64,000 nucleotides of DNA from DATJPW01 sp963752855 (GTDB lineage Bacteria > Desulfobacterota > Desulfomonilia > Desulfomonilales > Desulfomonilaceae), in assembly GCA_963752855.1 (NCBI GenBank), contig CAVVZX010000008.1, positions 62,001 to 126,000 on the forward strand, in the 5' to 3' direction. A program made the position numbers and the translations under genes. Positions 1-9,898 of the stretch are shown one piece after another; positions within the stretch are counted from its first letter, which is position 1; the number at the start of each line of letters is the position of its first letter. Under the pieces are notes generated by a model that saw only the letters and a list, made by a program, of their open reading frames with translations, was not told the DNA's origin and did no database searches.

Positions 1-1
1 A

Positions 2-451
2 ATGCTCAGCCTTATCGGCACTGGCTATTCAGACGATATAAGACGGCGGAGGTTAAGAGTCGTCCTTGCTTATGCGGGAGTCACGTTGTTTGTAATCTGT
101 TTCTCTCTTGCAGCCCTGCGAGGCTTGATCCCGGCATTTTTCATTCAAGGAATCGGTCCCTAGTGAACTGAGACAAGCAATTCTCGGAAGCTCCGTTCTG
201 CTGTATTTTGTTTCGTCTGTCTTCTTAATGGCGCATTACGTCAAGGGGAAGTCGGATTTCCTCGTATTGGTATTCGCTTTGCTTGGCCATGATAGCCATG
301 GGGTTATTCGCCTTTTTTATTCAAAAGTCTGTTGGTAGCCCTATCGGCTGGCTTGGAAGATCTGCTGGTTACGTGGGAGGCGTCTTTGCGCTCGTTGCCA
401 TTCTCGGCGCATGGAGAGAAGCGAGAGTCAAGGGCGTGTCTCTGGAGAGAA
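2..451 (+). pseudogene. Partial membrane sensor module, first tandem copy (frameshifted)
   Basis: Hydrophobic segments in changing frames match, in the same order, the sensor module found about 0.9 kb downstream. A stretch ending FFIQGIGP then LRQAILG parallels VFVQGQGP-LRQAVLG, and VGSPIGWLGRS parallels VGTPIAWLGRS. The frame closes at a TAG at about 160 and shifts again near 280. It is a multi-pass sensor domain of the type found at the N terminus of bacterial and archaeal histidine kinases. The upstream part lies outside the window. Whether it is the N-terminal half of the next gene or a separate decayed gene cannot be decided. Confidence 0.55.
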
Positions 452-3400
452 CCATTGCCGATGCCTTCGGAGGTGGGGAAGCTCGTTACTGGCGCGGGTT
501 ACTCCCCGTGCTGCCGATTCCGATATTGCTTAGTTCTTTTAGTCATAATAGTCCTAATGGACGTTGAGACGATCTATTCGATCCGCCCGGTTTATATGCT
601 GCATTGAACATCTTGTTCCTTACGATCTTCCCTTTGACTGTGGCTTATTTTGCGACGAGAGGCTATCTCCACAGCGGCCTTTTTACGATGTTAATGCTCG
701 GTAGTGGTACTCTGACATTGGGGTTAGCAGGTGTATTGTCCGGTTGGCTGATAACTTTGCAAAACGCCGGGCCGTATGCCGCTGTGACTATCTTCACTTG
801 GTTACACTTCTCACGGCAATATTTCTCCTGTTGGGCGGAGTGTCAGTATTTACAGGAGTACATCCGAAGAAAGACACACGGCACAAAGGACTGATCGTGG
901 CATTCACTTACATTGGCATAGCCGCTCTGTCGGTATTAGTGACATATATGGTTCAGAAGGGCATCATTTCGGTGGTTTTTGTTCAGGGTCAGGGTCCGAC
1001 TGCATTACGTCAGGCCGTCCTGGGAATCATGATGATCATGTCCACCATTTCCGGTCTCCTGTTGGTGAGCGTGTATTTTTTTTCGAGGGCAAAGATTTTA
1101 TATTGGTACTCGCTAGCCATGTTTCTGTTCACCACTGCGGCGATCGCCTACATATTTGCCAAATCCGTAGGCACCCCAATCGCATGGCTGGGCAGGAGCG
1201 GCTTGTATTTCGCAGGCATTTACCTCCTCATGGCTGTCACGAGCGCTTCAAGAGAGCTTCGTGTAAGAGGGAGAATCGCTGGAAATGGTATTGCGAACCT
1301 CTTCCGTCACCATCTTGAGTCATTGGTAGAAGAGCGGACTATGCAACTGTCTCGTGCCAAAGAGGAATTGGAAGCCGCTCACGCTAAACTTGAGGTTACG
1401 GTAGAGGATCGGACCGCAGCGCTGCGGACAGTTAGGGCGCAAAACGAGCTATTACAGACCGTGCAGCTAGCACAAGCGCAATTTATCTCGCGGAGAAGTT
1501 CCGAGGAACTGTTTCAAGATTTACTGCATAATCTGCTCGTCTTGACCAAAAGTGAATTCGGCTTTATCGGAGAGGTCCTTTACACCGATGACGGTCGGAT
1601 GTACCTAAGAGATCACGCTATTACGGATATTTCTGGGATGACGAGTCTCGTAAAATTTATAAGAAATTCACAGACGAACATGGATTGGACTTTCACGATA
1701 TCGGGGACTTGGATGGGCCACAATCCAGACGGGCGTACCTGTGATTTCGAATGATCCTGCCAAAGACCCTAGGAGTTGCGGAACGCCCAATGGTCATCCG
1801 CCCCTGCACTCGTTTCTGGGGCTTCCTTACCATTCGGACGGTAAAGTCATCGGCATGGCAGGGATAGCCAACCGACCGGGAGGTTACGATAACCAGATTG
1901 TGGATTACCTCCAGCCCTACGTAACCACCTGCACCAGTATCATTGAGGGGTATCGAAACGAAAACAGGCGGCAAGAGACCCAGAAGCGACTCTTTGAAAC
2001 CAACCAGAGGCTCCAAGCTTTGATGAACGCCTTGCCGGTTGGCGTAAGCTTCTCGGACGATCTCTCCTGCGAGCGTATAACCGGCAATCCCGCCCTGTTT
2101 GCTCAATTTGAGATAACAGCTGAGGATAATATCTCTGCTTCTGTGTCCGATCCCATTTCGCCGGGTCGCCTAGTCCGTTTTGTCCATAAGGGGAGACAAA
2201 TCAATGATAACGAACTGCCGCTTCAACGAGCCGTAGCGGAGAATAGGGTTATCCCACCTATCGAACTGGAGGTCCACCTTCCCAGTGGACGGCGCTGGGT
2301 TGCCGAAGCTTCCGGTGCGCCCATTTTGGATGGGAAGAGCAATGTTGTGGGGGGCATCGCCGTTACTGTGGATATTACCGAGCGTAAGGTTGCAGAGGAA
2401 GCGCTACGAAAGGCGTATGACGAGCTGGAGTTACGAGTTCAGCAACGCACAGCAGAGCTGGAGAGAGCTAAGGAATCCATAGCAGCCGAACGACAGCGGT
2501 TATATGACATCCTGGATACGATGCCGGAAATGGTATGCCTTTTGACACCGGATCATCATTATGCGTTCGCCAACCGCAGTTTTCGACAGAAATTCGGAGA
2601 TGATGACGATCAAGCATTGCTTCCATCGGGTTTTCGGCAAGAATGAGCCTTGTGAGTTTCTGCGAAGCGTACACCGTGCTGGAAACCGGTAAACCGCATC
2701 ACTGGGTGGTTGAAACACTGAGGGCTCAATAATCGATGTTCACAATTACCCTTTTACAGACTCGGACGGTTCCCTCTCGATCCTGGAGGTGGATATTGAC
2801 ATCACGGAACACAGGCGGGCAGAGGAAAGTCTGCGGGCAAGCGAAGAGAGGTTCCGGAGGATATTCGAACAGGGTCAATTTGGAGTAGAAGTTCTTGGAC
2901 TTGATGGTCGGTATCTAATGGTAAATCCTAGATTCTGTGAGTTGTTAGGATATTCGGAAATTGATTTCGCTAAAAAGATTTAAAACGAAATCACACATCC
3001 TGATGACATTGCGTCCTGAAGACGAAATGGTTCAAAAACTTCTAAACGGTAAAATTGATTATTTTATTGTGGATAAACGATATATCACCAAAGATGGTGT
3101 AATTACATGGGCTAACCTAACAAAATCATCGTTCGCAATAGTGATGGTTCCCCTGCTTACTTCTTGAGCGTGATCCAAGACATAAATGAACGGAAGCGGA
3201 CGGAGGAAGAGTTGCTGCGTCGTACCGAGGAGTTGACTCGTTCCCCAATGAGGACCTTCAACAGTTCGCTTATGTGGCATCCCATGATTTACAGGAGCCT
3301 CTTCGCAACGTGGCGAGTTGTCTGCAAATGCTGGAGAAGGACTACAAAGGTAAACTTGACGCCACTGCGGACCAGTAATCTATTATGCGGTTGACTCTTC

Positions 3401-3923
3401 CGTAAGGATGAAAGCCCTCATTTTAGATCTGTTGGCGTATTCCCGTGTCGCAACCAGAGGAAAGCCGCCAGAGCCGGTAGATTGTGAGCAAGCGCTGGAC
3501 CTGACCTTAAGAAACTTACGTTCCGCCATTAATGAGAATGGAGCGACAGTCACACACGACCCATTGCCCACAATTTTTGGAGACGACTCCCAACTCTTGC
3601 AGGTGTTTCAGAACCTTATTGGAAATGCTATTAAATTTCGGAGGGATGAGCCACCGCAAATTCATGTGTCCGCAGTGAAAAACAAGAATGAGTGGGTATT
3701 TTCCATCAAGGATAATGGTATCGGTATCGAATCCCGGCACTTGGATCGGATTTTTGTGATCTTCCAGCGGTTACATAAGAGAAGCCAATATGAAGGCACG
3801 GGAATGGGGCTTGCCATAGTCAAGAAGGTTGTGGAACGTCACGGCGGACGAGTTTGGGTGGAATCCGAAGTCGGCGTAGGAACAACATTTTATTTCACGA
3901 TGCCCCAAGGATCAGAAACATGA
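452..3923 (+). pseudogene. Membrane sensor histidine kinase, GAF and PAS domains, multiple frameshifts
   Basis: The pieces, read across frames, form one classical kinase. First come about seven TM segments (510-1290), then a coiled coil with EERT repeats (1320-1450). A GAF-like domain follows (about 1480-1970, with motifs FGFIGEV, DPRSCGTPNGHP and FLGLPYH). Three PAS-type domains start near 2000, 2500 and 2840. A phytochrome-like HisKA region (SHDLQEPLRNV, about 3270-3300) and an HATPase domain close it (NLIGNAIKF, DNGIGIE, GTGMGLAIVKKVVERHGG, 3600-3900). Frame changes occur near 570, 780, 1700, 2640, 2980, 3165, 3245 and 3390. The last ATGA overlaps the response regulator start, so the two were a translationally coupled two-component pair. 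The start is uncertain because the preceding sensor copy may belong to it. Confidence 0.75.
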
Positions 3924-4351
3924 CAGATAAGGAAAGACCTCTCCGAATACTACTGGTCGAAGACAATCCTATTGATGTTATGATGACTAGAAAAGCCTTA
4001 AATACATGGGAAATCCAAAATAACTTGAACGTTGTGGAGGACGGCCAGGAAGCCGTCGATTTCCTATACAGGCGAGGGACTTACAGAGAGGCGGAAATAC
4101 CCGATTTGATACTCTTGGATCTCAATCTTCCGAGAAAAAGTGGGATAGAAGTCTTGTCCGAAATCAACCGAGACGCCGATCTTTCAACAATCACGGTGGT
4201 CGTCGTGACCACTTCCGCTGTCGAAGCCGACCTCGAAAAGTGCAATAACCTCGGCGCCAAGCTATGTATCACCAAGCCACTCGATTTCGACGAATACGTG
4301 ACGGCCATAAAAGCCATTCAAGGAATCCGTCATTTAATGAGTGATGGCTAA
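3920..4351 (+). CDS. Single-domain response regulator (Rcp1-like receiver)
   Basis: This 143-residue receiver starts at the ATG that overlaps the stop of the preceding kinase (ATGA). It has the acidic pocket in VEDNP (residues 13-17), the phospho-acceptor Asp67 in LILLDLNLP, the switch Thr97/98 in VVVVTTS and Lys119 in ITKPLD. There is no output domain. Stand-alone receivers of this type follow phytochrome-like kinases and relay phosphate or act by protein contact. The ORF extends 5' of 3920 in frame, but only the overlapping ATG makes sense. Its kinase partner appears broken in this sequence. Confidence 0.9.
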   Translation: MTDKERPLRILLVEDNPIDVMMTRKALNTWEIQNNLNVVEDGQEAVDFLYRRGTYREAEIPDLILLDLNLPRKSGIEVLSEINRDADLSTITVVVVTTSAVEADLEKCNNLGAKLCITKPLDFDEYVTAIKAIQGIRHLMSDG

Positions 4352-4420
4352 ATTGCGGGACGCAGAAGCAAGGGACAGACTGAGCACTCCTCACACTTCT
4401 CACATCACACGGAGGTAATC

Positions 4421-4812
4421 ATGGAACTCATCGCCTCGACGCCTTTTTACAGTTATCACATTGATAAAGCAAAGAATCGCATGTATGTGGCTTACAAGGG
4501 GGCCTGGTTAAAGCCAAGCCAAGTGCCCGATTTCGTGAAACAGCATGGGGAAGCGATCAGCCAATTGACCGCGGCTTCACAATTCTCGCGGATTGGAGAG
4601 AAATGGAATCGGTGTTTATTACCGATGTTATTGAGGAATGTCAGAAGCAGGCCGTTGCGGCGGGGGTCAGCAAGGTGGCCAGGGTCAACGCCAAACCGAC
4701 ATTCAAGGAAATACAAGCTGAGAGCATGAGCCAAAGGACCGGAATAAAATCGAAAGCATTCTACGATATCGCTGAGGCTGAAGCATGGCTCGATGCGGAG
4801 CCCAGCCCCTGA
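4421..4812 (+). CDS. Small protein of STAS/SpoIIAA-like size, one frameshift
   Basis: Translation starts at an ATG 5 nt after GGAGG (4411-4415). The first 50 residues (MELIASTPFYSYHID...) are in one frame. The continuation GFTILADWREM through EAEAWLDAEP is in another, with the change near 4570. Joined, it gives about 130 residues with a beta-strand start, a central FTILADW strand and a C-terminal EAWLD helix. That resembles single-domain STAS-fold proteins. The resemblance is by pattern only, and the function is not known. Confidence 0.5.
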
Positions 4813-4847
4813 AGCCCGGTAGCTGGTTTTTGAAGGAGGTCGTGCGA

Positions 4848-5360
4848 ATGGCTGGTAAACACAGATGTGTGGTCACGGGCCGCAATAGGGATGGGAAATC
4901 CGTAGTGGTTAGCGACGAGCAGGTCGAGACCGGCCTTCTCGGTTCGACGGATTTCTGGCGAACGACTAAGAGTCCGGCTTCCTTGACGGACGAAAACGCT
5001 TCGCCGGGTCCCGACAGTCTTGAGCCGCCTCCGGGGGGAACGATTTTTCGTTTCTTTGAGATCCCTCCGCAAGACCCGTCCATGTCACCCGAGCAGGCGG
5101 AAAGAGCTGCGGCTGAAGCGTTTGCAGCCGTTGGGGCGAGCCACTGTCGTGTGGATACCCGGCGTAATCCTATGATGCACACCACCTCGTCAATCGACTA
5201 CGTCGTCGTGCTTAAGGGCAAGGTGACTCTTTTGCTGGACGCAGGCCAGGTCGAGCTAAGCCCTTTCGATGTGGTAGTGCAGCGCGGTACCAATCACTAT
5301 TGGCTCAACCACGGGACTGAGGCCGCGCTTCTAATGGGAGTGCTCCTCGACGCACGATAG
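4848..5360 (+). CDS. Cupin-domain protein
   Basis: The start is placed at 4848 because AAGGAGG lies at 4833-4839 and the upstream in-frame ATG has no ribosome binding site. It encodes 170 residues. The C-terminal half has the small beta-barrel cupin pattern: MHTTSSIDYVVVLKG, then VELSPFDVVVQRGTNHYW. This is typical of cupins found with SDR-type or aromatic acid metabolism genes, although the metal-binding histidines are not complete. It appears intact, in contrast to its neighbours. Substrate unknown. Confidence 0.75.
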   Translation: MAGKHRCVVTGRNRDGKSVVVSDEQVETGLLGSTDFWRTTKSPASLTDENASPGPDSLEPPPGGTIFRFFEIPPQDPSMSPEQAERAAAEAFAAVGASHCRVDTRRNPMMHTTSSIDYVVVLKGKVTLLLDAGQVELSPFDVVVQRGTNHYWLNHGTEAALLMGVLLDAR

Positions 5361-5373
5361 GCGAGTTCCCAGG

Positions 5374-5412
5374 CGCAGCCTGGGGATGCGTGCCGGGAGG
5401 CCCGGCCTCCCT
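5374..5412. repeat. Dispersed GTTCCCAGGC...GCCTGGGAACG palindrome
   Basis: An inverted repeat built on CCCAGGC / GCCTGGG is followed by TGCCGGGAGGC and CCGCCTCCCTC. The same composite recurs at 9550-9610, and shorter versions recur at 8545-8575, 9645-9680, 37757-37775 and 41280-41306. It is a REP-like intergenic module. Confidence 0.6.
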
Positions 5413-5429
5413 CAAGAGCTTGAAAAGTC

Positions 5430-5615
5430 ATGACTGAACTGTCGGCAAAAAGTCCAAACTACGGCAACTGGGTATCCGCAAGGCTGCTTTACGTTCCGGC
5501 GATCGGCATCTTGTTGGCCGTTCTCGGCCTTTGGATCCCTATGTCGGCCCTGTTTGCGGTCATCCCGTTCTTGAATGATGCAGTTCCCGGTGATCACCGC
5601 ATCCTGCGAAACTGA
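5430..5615 (+). pseudogene. N-terminal fragment, TM-anchored methyltransferase-like
   Basis: A 61-residue ORF carries a KSPNYGNWVS start followed by one hydrophobic segment (ARLLYVPAIGILLAVLGLW). From memory, this N-terminal pattern occurs in membrane-anchored class I SAM methyltransferases. Nothing of the catalytic domain follows, so this would be a 5' remnant ending in unrelated sequence. The start directly follows a dispersed repeat. Confidence 0.35.
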
Positions 5616-5659
5616 TGGCGCCAGTTGTGGTATAATCTTGCTAAGAAAGGGGTGGTCGT

Positions 5660-5884
5660 ATGTCCAATCGAGGCGCCGAAGTGCTCAAAGAGGCATTATC
5701 ACTTCCTCCCGGCGAACGGGCCGATCTTGCGGAGCGCCTGTTGTCGAGCCTTGACCCTCCAACTCAAAAGAGATTAGACGAGCTTTGGGCGGCTGAAGCG
5801 GAAGACCGCCTGGATGCCTTTGATCGCGGCGAGATCAAGGCTGTTCCGGCCGAACAGGTTTTCGAGCAAGCCGGCTGCAATACC
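5660..5884 (+). CDS. Addiction-module antitoxin (RelB-like, TIGR02574 type)
   Basis: The sequence VLKEALSLPPGERADLAERLLSSL ... ELWAAEAEDRLDAFDRGEIKAVPAEQVF is the hallmark of small antitoxins paired with ParE/RelE toxins. A GGGG-type ribosome binding site precedes the ATG. The natural C terminus should be just after AEQVFEQA. As written, the ORF runs on into the toxin in the wrong frame (to 5968), which indicates an indel near 5880. Confidence 0.75.
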
Positions 5885-5886
5885 CA

Positions 5887-6187
5887 GATGAAATCCAGTT
5901 CATGGAGCTTGCACGAGCGGAGTTCATCGACGCTGTCAGCTATTATGACCAGCAAAGACAAGGTCTAGGAGCGGAGTTTGCCAAGAGGTTCGGGACGCGA
6001 TCGGGAAAATCATCGAATATCCCAAAGCTTGCCGTTGGTGGCAAAGAGAACGCGGCGTTGTCGCACGAAGGGATTTCCCTACGGGATCATTTATCAGATC
6101 AGAGACGACACGCTGATCATCGTTGCGGTACTCCATCTTCGCCGAGAGCCTCAGAGTTGGAAAGCCAGAATTCCCAAACAGCAGTAG
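5887..6187 (+). pseudogene. ParE/RelE-family toxin, frameshifted
   Basis: Two frames together give IQFMELARAEFIDAVSYYDQQ, then KRTRRCRTKGFPYGIIYQIRDD and VAVLHLRREPQSW. This is the usual ParE-like fold with its terminal H-x-x-R-x-P motif. Frame changes lie near 5890 and 5985. It is the partner of the antitoxin immediately upstream. As written it would not give a functional toxin. Confidence 0.7.
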
Positions 6188-6380
6188 TGATCTATGCGGC
6201 TCCAGCACCTAGGACGTGGTGACCCCGCACGCTGCGCCCGGGAACCGGCATCGCTCGCGAAAACCCCCGAATGATGGGGTTCCCGTTGTTCGCCGCATCC
6301 TACGAAACCCAACGTCGCGTTCGCGGCCCGCGGCGATGACGAGCCGTGATCTCCGACTCAAACACTAGGCGCAGGACGCT

Positions 6381-8477
6381 ATGCTCGATCTTAAGATTAG
6401 TCCGACACTGTCCATCCTCACCATAGCTCGTTCGGGAGGCCCGACGCTGGCTGGAGAGCCTCGTAAACTCTCGATTCCGTGGCGAGAGGACCTGCAAGAA
6501 GTCACCGATGTGGCGTCGCTACTGAGTTGGCGCACATATCTCTCGAACTTTGTGGGCTTCGATGATCAGATGGACGAGCTGCGCGAATGGACGATGAGCC
6601 CACCCCAAGTATCTTTGAAGTTCATGGTTGGTGAAGGCGGGACAGGCAAGACTCGAAGCGCAGCGGAATTCGCGCGAAGCTTGCAAGGCCGGGACAAGTG
6701 GGCTGCCGGCTTCGTTGACCTGCGAAAGCCCCAATCCTATGACCTTAGCAAGAAGGGCAACCTTCTGGTTGTTGACTACCCTGAAGAGCAGCAGGCTGCG
6801 GTAGTGGAGCTACTGAAGGACTTGGCTGGCCTGGGATCCGACTGCCCACGTCTGCGGGTATTATTGCTGACGAGGCGTTCGATTGAGCACTGGTATGACG
6901 TAGTCGTTGATAGCAAGGCAAATACCGTCGTGGATATGAAACCGGTGGTGGCGAATGGCCTGAGCGCCTCAGATGCGTACAAGGTGTTCTGCTCGGCCCA
7001 GGATCGGGCTGCAAAGCATCGCAAGACCACGCCCGTACCTGTGTCAGAAGAGCAGCTTGATGCCTGGCTCCGGCTAACACCGGAGAATGACCGGGCCTTG
7101 TTTGTTGTGGCAGCGGGCTGTTCACAGCGCCGTCAGTCCCGATGATCTTGTGGTCCAATACAGCGGGACACAGGTCATACAGTCGATAGCCGAAAGAGAA
7201 GTGGCCAGATCTCAGGAATATAGCAAAAGGCGAGGGATTGAAAGATCACTTATGTTCTTGCACGGATCCTATCGATAGCCGCTGATCTCGCGGCAGTCTA
7301 ACTGAGGACGCTGTTCTCAAAATCGCTAAGGAAACGCCGGATCTGACCTGGGACTGGATCGTAGGTGAGGATATCAGGAAGCGCTCTGCGGAATCACAGC
7401 CATGGCCTGACAGGTTGATCCCCGCGCCCAAGCCGGACATCCTGGAAGCCGCCATGGTCGTCAGGATCTTGAGCGAAGCGCCCGAAACTGCGCCTGAATT
7501 GATCTGGCTGGGCATTGAGCCGGACGTGCCCAATGGTCTTAACCGTGTTGCAAGATTGAGCTACGACGCAGAGATAGTCCTGGGGCTACCGCGACATCGC
7601 ATCAGTGAATGGCTCGCCGACGGCTGTTAAGGGCCGAAAGGATCGTTGTGAGATGCTCGAACCGTACCTCGTTGGAGCGCCCCTGCCGATCGGCTGGATA
7701 ACCGCTGCTGTAGCCACGCGACGGACGCTCCTCGATAACGTTGCAACAGAAGAGGAGAGTGCACAGATATTGAGCAACCTGTCGAATGACCTGGCGCGGC
7801 TGCGGGGGACAAAGCGGGGGCGCTTAAAGCTAGCAGCGAGGCCGTAGATGTTTACCGTGGTACCGGCCAAGGCCCAGCCCACAAGATATGAACAGGGTTT
7901 AGCCTTGAGCTTGAATAACCTGTCAAACGCTTTGGCCGACGTGGGTGACAAGAAGGGATCGCTCAAGGCCATTCGTGAGTCGGTGGATATCAAGCGACGT
8001 CTGGCAGCAGCCCAACCGACCCGTTATGAACCCGACTTGGCTACGGGGTTGAACAACATGTTATTGCGGTTGGGTTTGCGGGTGACAAGTCGGAGCGATG
8101 AAAACTGGCCTTGAGTCTCTGGAGATACTACGTCGTCTAGCGAAAACGCAACCTGCCCGGTACGGACCAAACTTAGCCTGGACCTTGCACAATCTTGCAA
8201 TATGCTACACTGAATTGGAGGACAATCCTGCTGCCCTAGATGCTATCCATCGGGCTGTTGATGTTTACCGACGTCTGCACAAGCGCAGCCAGCGAGATAT
8301 GAACCTGGCTTAGCCAAGGGCTGCGAACCTCGACGGATCTTGAAGAAAATGGCCAGATGAGGAGGTAATGCCGCACTTGATGAAGCCAAGGAACTCGTGC
8401 GGCCGTATGCGCAGCAGTGGCCCAAAAGCCGCCATATGGAAGTGCTAAAATACATCGAATCTCTGCTGAAATCTTAG
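6381..8477 (+). pseudogene. STAND NTPase with C-terminal TPR repeats, decayed
   Basis: The N-terminal part (6381-7145) is an ATPase with a Walker A loop GEGGTGKT at 6634-6657 and a Walker B-like LLVVDYPEE. Downstream pieces in shifting frames give helical linker sequence and then TPR units of the form AQPTRYE-x-x-LA-x-SLNNLS (7850-8330). The end reads EAKELVRPYAQQWP up to a TAG at 8475-8477. At least five frame changes occur. Signal-transducing ATPases of this layout act in regulation or phage defence, but no effector domain is visible here. Confidence 0.65.
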
Positions 8478-8599
8478 CAGGAGCAGAAAATCCTTAGAAT
8501 TTCGACCCTGCGGCCCAGTGTCGGGCAGAGCCTGGACGCAAAACGCATTCCCAGGCTGGAGCCTGGGAACGAGACGAAAATCTTTATTGGAAGGGGCTC

Positions 8600-8951
8600 A
8601 TGTCTTCATTCAGTGTTGTACCCATATATGTCTCTGACAAGTCAGCCAAGAACTTCTGGCAGGACTACCGGGTCTTTTCGGATCGGATCGAGCTGCGGTG
8701 CTGGGTGGTGTTCAAGACCTTTGTCATTCGAGCTGAAGACATTGTGGAAGTCAAGGTCCGTCCTGCTTTTTCCTTGCTCGATTTGTTTCAAGGAAGATCA
8801 AGGTATCTGGCGGGTACTGAAGCTTGATTGGTCGGATCTTTGCGAGCATGTGGAGATCCACCGAAAAACCGGGCTCTTCAAGTATCTCAGGATCACTCCC
8901 GACAATCCTGCGAATTTCTTAGCTGCGTGCCGGTCATTAAAATCCCCCTGA
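8600..8951 (+). CDS. PH-domain-like hypothetical protein, one frameshift
   Basis: SFSVVPIYVSDKSAKNFWQDYRVFSDRIELRCWVVFKTFVI is followed, after a frame change near 8808, by LKLDWSDLCEHVEIHRKTGLFKYLRITPDNPANFLAACRSL. The strand-rich body and the final helix with PDNPANFL resemble small bacterial PH-like proteins. An AAGGGG-type ribosome binding site precedes the ATG. The coding part ends in a dispersed CCCCCT repeat, so the last few codons may be repeat-derived. Confidence 0.5.
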
Positions 8952-8980
8952 ATCCCCCTGTAGAAAAGGGGGACTTAGCG
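8939..8980. repeat. Dispersed AATCCCCCT...AGGGGGACT repeat
   Basis: A C-run/G-run inverted module (AATCCCCCTGAATCCCCCT, then AAAAGGGGGACT). Related copies are at 28968-29002, 33676-33757, 40007-40048, 42486-42520, 42663-42752, 47679-47716, 53743-53778 and, degraded, 57383-57426. All lie between genes. Confidence 0.7.
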
Positions 8981-9083
8981 CCATTTTTTTGTCTTGACAC
9001 GGGGGAGCGTCTTAGGATTCATTAGAAATAATAAGCATCCCTTTCCCGAAGCTGGATCTACAAATCACACGGAGGGTCGTTTG

Positions 9084-9446
9084 ATGAGAGGGCAAATACT
9101 CGCAGTCGTGTTCGTCGCACTTGTTATTGTCACCGTCCCCGCCATTGCCGCCGCGGACAGATTTGTGGCTGTTTATATTAACCCGAACGATTTAAGCTGG
9201 GCCAGCGGGCAGGGTAATTCTCTGGAAGAAGCCAGCGGCATCGCGGCGGAGAGCTGCGGGAGCGGTTGTCGCCGAGCGGGCTACAGTCGTAACTCTTGTG
9301 TAGCTCTTTCCATACGAAGTGACAATGGCACGTGTTGGGGGTGCTCGTGGGGTAACAGCGACGAAGAGGCAAGACAAAAGGCAACAGATATATGCCAAGG
9401 ACACGGGTGCAGTTGCAGAATCATATACTCTGAATGCTATCGCTGA
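9084..9446 (+). CDS. Secreted DUF4189-type protein
   Basis: GGAGGG at 9071-9076 sets the ATG at 9084, giving 120 residues. There is a clear Sec signal peptide (LAVVFVALVIVTVPAIAAA) and a mature Cys-rich domain. The pattern WASGQGNSLEEASGIAAESC, CVALSIRSDNGTCWGCSWGN and SDEEARQKATDIC is that of the small periplasmic DUF4189 family, which uses paired alpha-beta units and disulfides. Function unknown. It appears intact. Confidence 0.75.
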   Translation: MRGQILAVVFVALVIVTVPAIAAADRFVAVYINPNDLSWASGQGNSLEEASGIAAESCGSGCRRAGYSRNSCVALSIRSDNGTCWGCSWGNSDEEARQKATDICQGHGCSCRIIYSECYR

Positions 9447-9898
9447 GTCCGAGATTTGACCGACTCCGGAAATTCCGGACGCCCGATTTGGTAGGACCGG
9501 CCCCGCGCAGAACGTCGGGGTTGTCGGTCCTACAGCCGTAATTATTCCTAGTTCCCAGGCTCCAGCCTGGGAACGGCTGCCGGGAGGCTCCGCCTCCCTC
9601 CGAAGCTTGAAATGGCGCTGCCAAATGTCCGGGCGGAGCCCGGATGAAACGCATTCCCAGGCCGGAGCCTGGGAACGAGACAATTGGGCCGCAATCGTAG
9701 CACGATCAAGGCACGCGGGGTCTTCTTGCGCCCTCACCCCGGCCCTCTCCCAGAGGGAGAGGGAGGTATGAGGAGCCGCTTTAAACGTCCCCTCTCCCTT
9801 TGGGAGAGGGAAAGGGTGAGGGAATATCGTGGCACGATGTTGGATTCCTGAAGAATTGTGTGACAGTTTCAGATTCCGGTCCCACCAACCATTTCCGC
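9447..9898. repeat. Gene-free stretch made of dispersed repeats
   Basis: It contains a GTTCCCAGGCTCCAGCCTGGGAAC palindrome (9550-9574), a second copy (9647-9677), and an imperfect inverted pair around CCCTCTCCCAGAGGGAGAGGG (9738-9765) and CCCTCTCCCTTTGGGAGAGGG (9789-9810). No gene can be supported. A long minus-strand ORF across it is repeat-derived. Confidence 0.65.

Noticed and set aside
565..567. In-frame TGA in the first kinase as possible selenocysteine
   Set aside because: The sequence on both sides shows a frame change here and no Cys is conserved at this place.
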